Assembly (NCBI GenBank): GCA_933207985.1
Contig: OW240912.1
Span: 359,793,305 to 359,857,304 of the forward strand
From: Pelobates cultripes
Lineage: Eukaryota > Chordata > Amphibia > Anura > Pelobatidae
Length of the DNA: 64,000 nt
Reading direction: 5' to 3'
Below, piece after piece: positions 41,605 to 50,600 of this stretch. The notes beneath the pieces are model-generated. The model saw only the letters and a list, made by a program, of their open reading frames with translations. It was not told where the DNA came from and did not search any database. The position numbers and the translations under genes were made by a program. How positions within the stretch are numbered: the first letter of the stretch is position 1; each line of letters begins with the position of its first letter.

Positions 41605-44600
41605 CTGAGTCTCTCAATAATAAGATGTGAACTGCAGGATATAAAATGACAGTTGTAGAACTACTCTTTGCCTTTTTAGAGCTTTTACCTAGAACTGAAA
41701 ATTTCCCTAGATTTTTAATATTGTTATATTTCTATATATATATAACAAATTCGAATTTTGAGGTGTGAAAAGTGAAATTAAATGTACTAATCCACACATC
41801 TTTATCCTGCAGCTAGGCACCACCATCTTAATTCCCCGTCAATCATTGTTAGAAGCTCTGTCCATTGTACCCGTCAGTCAGCATAGAAAAATCATAAAGA
41901 GAAGAGGAGGAATTAAATAATATTTTGGTTTCTCCTCATCTGCAATGTTTGCCCTGGCTTTGACTCGTCTGAACGGGATAATGATGTAATTTGCCAAATT
42001 TTGCTAATATAACATTTTATATAAAAAACTGTGCATCTCATAAAAAAAGGTTAACAATTTCAATGTTTTATTCAATGATGTAAAGAAAATGTGACAGTTC
42101 CCCTTTAACCAACAGCTCTGCTATGCCAATGACTACCATTCAAATTGGACAAAATTGACATAGGTCAGGCATAAATATTAATTTGCATGACTAATACGGT
42201 TATAAAATCGGGGAACTGAATCACACTTTCCCTGAATGGTTTGCTATTAAACTGTGGGGCAGTTAAGGCAACATAAATACCTACAGCAAGCTTAGTGTGT
42301 CCCTTTAATAAATTCAATGAAGTGGTCTGGGTGCAGTGGCCCCTTTCTATAATGTTTCCAGTCAGACCCGGCCTGGCCATCAGGCAAATGCCCGGTGGGC
42401 CGCGATGGCCATAGGCTGAGACTGACAGGGGAGATCAAGGGATATCCCCGACTGGCCCCTTTAAGGCTGGCGCTGCCTGACCTCTGGCCCATAGAGGGAG
42501 CTCTGTGCGGTGGGGAGATCAAAGATCTCTCACCAGCCTGCACACTGATGCACAGTGCAGGCCCTGTGCAGATGGTCTACACCTGTCAAGGGGTGTAGCC
42601 CAGATACTTCTTCCACTGTACCACCAGGGAAAATAATTAATCCCCAGCATCCTCTCCTGCCAAAGATTAAGGTAAGGAAGAGTAAACTGTGCAGTTTTTA
42701 AAAAAATACTGAATAAGAAATTAAAGACGTTTTTTTGCCCCATGTCCCCCTCTCACCCAGCAGCCCGTGCCCCCCCACCTAGCAGCCCCCGTCCCTCCCT
42801 CTCACTCACACCTTGCAGCCCCTACCGCACCATGCCTCCCCACTCACCCAGCAGCCACATGCCCCACTTGGGGCCTATGGTTGCCACCTGGCCGGTATTT
42901 TACCAGCACAGACTGTATTTGGGGCTGGTGCCGGTATTACAGTTAATACAAATGTCTGTATTTTTCTTAGTATAAACTCAGTTTAGATGCAATACCGAGG
43001 CTGTGTGTGTGGAGAGACAAGGAAAGGAATTACAGCATGGGGGACACTGGGTGACACAGAGACATGGGCACACTAGGGGAGACATGGGCCACATAGAGAC
43101 ATAGAGACACTAGGTGATCCTGGGAGACACAGGGACACTGGGGGATCCTGGGAGACACAGACCTGGGGACACAATGGGAGGCATGAGGACACTGGGGCAC
43201 ACATACATGGGGAAACTAAGATACACAGACACTTGGGGAAACTAGGAGACACAGACATGGGGACAGTGTGAGACGTGGAAATTGGAAGACATGGGGACAC
43301 AGACACTAGGGAAAACTGGGGTACATAGTGTCCCCATGTATCCCAGCATTTCCTAGTGTCCCCATGTCTTCTAGTGTCTGTGTCCTCATGTCTCCCAGTG
43401 TCCCTGAGACACTAAGGCACACTGAGACACTAAGGGAGACATGAGGACACAGACACTAGGGGATACTGTGATACATGAGGACACTGGGAGACATGATTAA
43501 CTAAGCAATGTTTTGTTTAGAAACGGGTAAGATAATGTTTACTTTGATAGCATATCAAAAAAATTAAGTGGTTAATATTTTGTATCTCTGTTTTTAAGTC
43601 TTTATGACCCAAATGGAAGAGTTTATGTTCGATGCCTAGGATCACATCTCTGGTCTATTGTGTAGAATGCATTTTCAGCTTAACATAGCCAATTCAATAC
43701 CCAGCCCCTACTCAGATATGTAATATATTCTTCTTCAACAGCCAATTCAATAAAATCAGTACTTATTCGGATAAACAGGGGTAGGCAACCTGTAGTACTC
43801 CAGATATTTTGAAATACATCTCCCATAATGTCCTTACAGTTATAATGCTGGCAAACCATCAGGGGAGATGTAGTCCAAAACATCTGGAGTGCCGGAGGTT
43901 GCCTGAGTGCCGAGTTGCTTACCTCTGTTATATGCTTAGCATCACAGAGTCCATTCAGTACTAAGCCTCTGCTCAGACATGAAATATATTCACAGCCTCA
44001 CACAGCCCATTCAATAATTAGCCTTTATTCAGACATGCAATTTTACAGTGCATTCAATACTCTGAACTTATGGAAATGTAAAAGTTTTGAACACCAAGCC
44101 ACCCACGCTACAGCTTTCCTTATTACTGGATTATGGTACATCTTGTCCCCGGTGTAAAATAAATAATAAAACAGATATTGAAACAAGTTATTGTATAAAC
44201 ATCTTGTGCGCATGACAAGAGTGGAAATTTTTGAACATGAAATCTCTTGTTAGTGACCCAAGATAAATAGCGGAAATTCACAGTATAAATGTGCCTTTCA
44301 TCATAATCTTCTACACTACCAGAGCTTGCAGGATTTTTGAGATATCCTTTGCTATAAAAAAATAATAATAATAATAATTATCTGAAATGCTTCCAGCGCT
44401 TAGATTTTTAGGATCTGGTTACTTAGAACTCTGTGAACATACTTTATATAATTTGGGATTGAGGGGGGTGCAAGCTCGGGGAAAACTATAAAACTGCCAA
44501 GCATATTTTAATTTTTGGACAGGCCTCCTGAGCCACAGAAATGCTGGTATTAACGCTTCCCCTGCAGCAGAGTCTACTTGTATGTTTCTATTATACTCAA

Positions 44601-47600
44601 AAGTCGGAATTTGTAATCTTCTTGTTCAAATTGAAGTTTGGGTAATGGTTCCATTAATCACAGCAGTCTAAAAAAGGGAAACCATCATGATAAAAAGCTG
44701 GTGTCTATTCTAGGTATTTTTGTGTGTGTTATAGGGTTAATTAGTTCAGGGGAGAAAGCTAATTTAAGTGCCACCTCTATTTCTTTGAAAGAAACCTAAC
44801 TCCAAAGATCTGTCTTATTGTCCCCGCTTGCATGCACAGCGCCAATGAACTGGACTCGCAAGTACTTAATCTCAAACAACAGTACCTGCAAGTCCCTCCA
44901 TGTCACCACCATAGGTGTTACTAGGGAGAGGCTTTGGGCGGAAGACCTGGATCTTTACTGGTAGTGGATGGGGCAAAAGCAGAATGGTATATTTATTATA
45001 ATTTTTTTTTCAAAATCTGATATTAAAAAGGACAATATAATGCTCTGCAAGCTACCTTTTAGGAGGGCGTGCATGGGAACAGAACTGCTGCATATCCCTC
45101 TATTTGTTAGATACTCTGAATCAGAAGGAACACCTGGCTGTGCAGCATGTGCTTGTTTTTGGCTATGCTTTCATTGGTATCCTTGCAAGCATAAGCAGCA
45201 CGCTGTTCATGTCTAGAAATAGACAGCGGGAATACATCACAATGAATCTCCTAATGTAGAGGTTATCAAATTTTCCTCTGGATTCAAGCCCCAGGTGTTT
45301 CTAGAAGCCTGCAACGTCCACTCAGTGCACAATCTGTGTGAGCATAGAAAAACATCATTTACAGCTACCTCAGATTGACAGGGCTTGTAAGGGGAGCTAA
45401 GAGATCCACATTAAAACTCTCTACACAATGGGAACTAAATAAATCTTAAGTCTGCAGGGAAAATGTCCTAGCACCATAACCACTACCATAAGCCAAAGAC
45501 GTTATGGTTTTGGCGTTGGCGTCTAGAGTGTCTCTTTAAGAGTCACATTGCTATGTTAACATGGCCACAAATACTGAACAAACCAACAATAGCTCACAAC
45601 TAACTCGAAAAGCACGGAGAAATAACAAATTATCTGTCAGCTTTTTAACGCAACCGTTGGCTGCGTTATTGCCCTGAGGGCGCTACACCATGTTTCACAC
45701 ATTGGAACACATGTAGCAGCTAAAATAATCATGTTTGTGGATGTGCCTATTCAATGTGCTTCGCTTCTCTAAATAGCCAACATTCAAATCCACAGATTGC
45801 AAACAGCTTTGTTTAAATTCAGACAGAGTTCTTGTATTATTAGAGAGAAGTTATTTTATTTTATTTTCAAGGACACATTGCACTTTCATGTGTGCTCTGA
45901 TCTTCAATACGGTCTGATCTGTAACTAGAAACTGATTGGTCTCAAGGCAGAAAAAAAAAAAGGTTTAATTGGGACAACCAATTAATCAGACATAATGGAA
46001 ACCATTTGTTAAAGAACCACTGACATTTAATAACCACCCATGCTTCTTATACAGAAGCAAAGCATTATTCTGAAGACCTCTATAGGTTATTTCCCCACAG
46101 GTCCAGAATCCCATTGGTGGAATTCCACTTAGAACTTCTAAAAGGGTATAGACTAGTACAGGCTAGATTCATAGTGAATGAGGATACCAATGCTCAGATG
46201 CCAAATACATCTTTGTAAAGACTTGTCAACAGGGTAATATGGAACTCACGAAGTATGAATGACCCATAGTATAAATTATATTATTTAGCAACCACAATAA
46301 TGCTTGCATGACATGTTTCATTCAGATGACCATGTTACATAAAGTCATATAATATTGCTATTATCTATCAATGTCAAACAAGAAAGGTGGAAACAGTCAG
46401 TGAAATTACAGGGATTCGACCCCTGACCTTAAGGATATAGAGCCATCTACACAGGAGCTGCATTGACCACCTGACCTGTCTTCTTGACCCATTCAAGCAA
46501 GAGCAATGGTGCAGGAGTTAAGGTTTATATATGGGATTCACACATTGTCCTCTGTGAAAATACGAATCCATCACATGTAGAATAAAACTTTTTTTTTTTT
46601 TTTTTAAACGTTTAAAGGACCACTATAGTGCCAAGAAAACATACTCGTTTTCCTGGCTCTGTAGGGTCCTTGGGTCCCCCTCACTCTCTGGGCCCCCCTC
46701 CCGCCGGGCTCTAGGGGGAGGAAGGGGTTAAATTCCTACCTTTTTCCAGCGCCGGGCTCCCTCGGCGCTGGGGACGCTCCTCCCTCTTCTGACATCATCG
46801 GCTGAATGCGCATGCGCGGCAAGATCCGCACGCGCATTCAGCCAGTCTCATAGGAAAGCATTCTCAATGCTTTCCTATGGACGCTGGCGTCTTCTCACTG
46901 TGAAGCGCCTCTAGCGGCTGTCAATGAGACAGCCACTAGGGGCTGGATAAACCCATTTGTAAACAGTTTCTCTGAAACTGTTATGTTTACAGCAGGCAGA
47001 GTTAATCCTAGATGGACCTGGCACCCAGATCACTTCATTAAGCTAAAGTGGTCTGGGTGCCTATAGTGGTCCTTTAACCCCTTAAGGACACATGACATGA
47101 CATGATTCCCTTTTATTCCAGAAGTTTGGTTCTTAAAAGGTTAAGATTAAAAAGCTTTTCACAGTATAAAAAAAAAAATATATATATATATATATATACA
47201 AAGATCATGTATTAGATTTAACTTTTGCAGAATATATAATGAACGAGACAATGATTGACTATTAAATGTGTAGGTACTCGGTGTACATATTACCCCTTCA
47301 GGAACAGACTGTTTTGGCCATGTTGTACATTAAGGACCAGGGCTGTTTTAACACTTTTGTGGAGTTTGTGTTTAGCTGTAATTTGCTTCTCTCTTACTTA
47401 CTGTTCCCATACAAATCATATATTGGTTTTTTTTCAGGACAAGAAAGGCTTTCTTTACAAATCATTATTTGTATCATGTCATATAATTTACTTTAAAAAT
47501 AAAATAATATATGGTGACAAAGTGAAAAAAAAATGAAAAACATGTTTTTACTTTTACTTATCTACAAAGGCTAATGAAAAAAAAACCTAAATAAATTCAA

Positions 47601-50600
47601 AATGTTGTACTGATTTTTTGCAAGTAATAGAGCTAGTATAGTATAGTATTTAAAATGTATCAATAGTGACATTGTAACACTGTTATCTGTCACAAATCTC
47701 TGAATCACACCTCACGTGTACACATTTTTTTTAAAGTAGACAACCCAGGGTATATGTCCAGTCTTTCTTACTAGCCACTTAGTCACGAACACTGGCCAAA
47801 GTTTGCATTTATATTTGTTTGTGTGTTAAAAATGCAAAAAACTATTATGAACGCTAACTTTGGCCAGTGTTTGTGACTAAGTGGCTACTAAAAAAGACTG
47901 GACATACCCCACTTGCAATACCTTGGGTTGTCTACTTTTGCAAATGGTATGCCATCATTGGGGTAAATCTCATTCCTGGGCTACCATACACTCTCAAAGG
48001 CAACATAACCAACCTGGCAAATTTCAATGTAAAACAATTTGACCTTTATGTTTGACCCCGTAACGTTCAAAAACCACTGCCTGTCAGTTCAGGCAGTTCT
48101 CCTGCAGGCAGATACACAGGCACCTATTGCGGCCATGTGACCGCTCTGTTAGAGCAAACACATGGCCGCGGGGGCCTAATTCGCCGAGGGGGAACTGCCT
48201 GGGCTGTCAGGCAGTCCCCCCCCCAGACCAGGAGCAAAGTTGATTGCCAGCGGGGGAACAACGGCAATCGGGTGAGTAACTATTACCCATATGACGGTTC
48301 AGGACCGTCATCGGTCCTCAAGGGGTTAAAATGATCCAGTAAGTGTTCTAGTAAATTACGGTTCAGAATAATAAGGAAATCACTGGCAAAGCTGGATATT
48401 TTTTAAGTTTTGACCCTTTACCCATCTTTTTCAAAAATATATATATAAAAATACATAATAAAGTATTTAACCAGGAAAATTCAGATTACTCTGGTTTTCC
48501 AAGTACATCCTGGGGATATTACCTTAGCCTTACATCCAGGGGTTGTTACTATTACCCAATTTATTGGTACTCCTTGTATCTACCTTGGAAGGATGAAGGG
48601 CTGAGTCAACCCTGCCGGGATTCCACTGATGATGCATTAGCCCACTAAGGTATCTAATAATCATGTGCATATGCGTGATTATTGTGGATGCCAACTCCCA
48701 CAATGCTAATCTACAGTGAATGTATAGAGTATTAACTGGTATACTCAAGATTATTATCTGCAATATTCATGATTTCGGCCTGAGAAAAAAACAGCAGCAA
48801 GAATGGCAGAATTGTTTCTGTAGATAAAGTCTAGTGAGTGGTGTGAATTCACAATGGACACATTGTTTATTTTACCGCCTGTTCACAATCCTTCAAAATA
48901 TAAAAAGCTATGAGAAAGCCTATAAAAGTAGGTGGCAAGTTGTATGGCATGTACGCTTAATGCATGTACATGCACAGCCTAGGGCAGGGGTAGGCAACCT
49001 CTGGCACTCCAGATGTTTTGGACTACACCTTCAATGATACTCTGTCAGCATTAGAACTGTAAGGACATTATGGGAGATGTAGTCCACAACATCTGAAGTG
49101 CCAAAGGTTGCCTATCCCTGGCCTAGGGAAAGTGTAGAGGAATGCGCTTTATGCAAATCAGTTCAGGTATAGGGGAGATATGAAATGTGGAGTTTTTGTT
49201 ACAGTGATGTGTAAGGAGTGCAGGTAAGGACGATGTTTGAGCTGATTTTTAGGAAGAGAATTACACGGCAGAATTCGTAGTTGGTTTAAGAAACATGTGA
49301 CAGGACTGTTGGAAAAAGATCCAACACAACTAACAAGAATATAAGGAAATATATGTAAGCATTGTTTGTAGATAAGAAACTCTGGGATATATGCCAGCGA
49401 AGTAATACAATATACAAAATATATATCTGGGGTGGGCACGTGAGGTATCTCCAGCCCCCATAAATGCTTTGACATTTTTAACAGCAAGGCTACCCCAGAC
49501 TTACACAAAAATATATTTTGGGTGAGCAGGTGTAAAACCATACGAGAACCACATAGATAAGAAAAAGTTACATTGTATACCGTTTCCTGACTGTGAGGCT
49601 GCCTGAAAACTAGTATAACATTGGTATTTCCATTACTGTACTCTAGCCTGTCTCCAAGCCCCTATCTTTCTTAGTGTATAAATAGCTCTGGGACAGGTTT
49701 TAGTCATTGACCATTTTCAGTAAATTACAGGAAGTTACTCCCATAAGGTTTGTCATATTTCTAGCCACCATTATGTCTATTAAAGAAATGCATGTTTCTG
49801 ACTAAAAGATATCTTTCTTGGATGTAGTTTTGAGAATAAAATGATCTCCAGAAAGCTTCACGTTCCAAAATTATTTTATTCCAATAAAAAAATAAAATTA
49901 CAACCAGATTCTATTTTCTTCTCTACATCTACATCACTGGAATATTACAGTTAAAATTCCTACATTTAAAATATTACATAAAAACACAATCTTTGTGTCA
50001 GAATTTACAAACATTGTAATACTCGATATTAAAGAAACACAGGCCCTTTAAATACACAGCTGCCCATCACTGACCCTCCAGCTACTATTCCTATAATCTT
50101 AAAACGAGCCTCAGAAGCCGAGTGAGGACCATGGGAGTTGTAGGTTATGGACAGCTGAAGGAAAGTGGTTGTACATTCTAGCAAACATATGCACACCATC
50201 AGGCAAATAATCAGACAGTGTCCCATGAGCACAGCCAATTCACATATAAAAGGCCCTCTAGGCAGGTGCAGTATTTTTCTTGGCATAAAGCACAAACAGA
50301 TTTAACGGCACTTGCTTAAAAAGCTTGCACATGCCATAACCCCACTAACGTACACAGAGTCAGAGTAATTTACTGGCACATGGGTCCCCTGGCACATACA
50401 CAGGGCATTACTGTAAGTGTGGTCATCATACCCTCTATCCACAATTTCATCATTTGTTGACTAAACAACTGCAGCAATCCATAGCATGCAAAGGACCAAT
50501 CTCATACACGCCTCCATCCTGTTACGGACAAAATGCCTACGGTATACACACATGCAGCAGTCTACATACATGTAGGGTGGTCTGTGGCTCACACACCCAG

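Noticed and set aside
46405..46500. Intact tRNA gene
   Set aside because: Only a T-arm-like segment is convincing; the acceptor and D arms do not pair, so it is kept only as a weak SINE/tRNA-relic call.
49158..49541. 127-codon minus-strand frame
   Set aside because: No family resemblance and no exon context; could not be joined in phase to TNS2.
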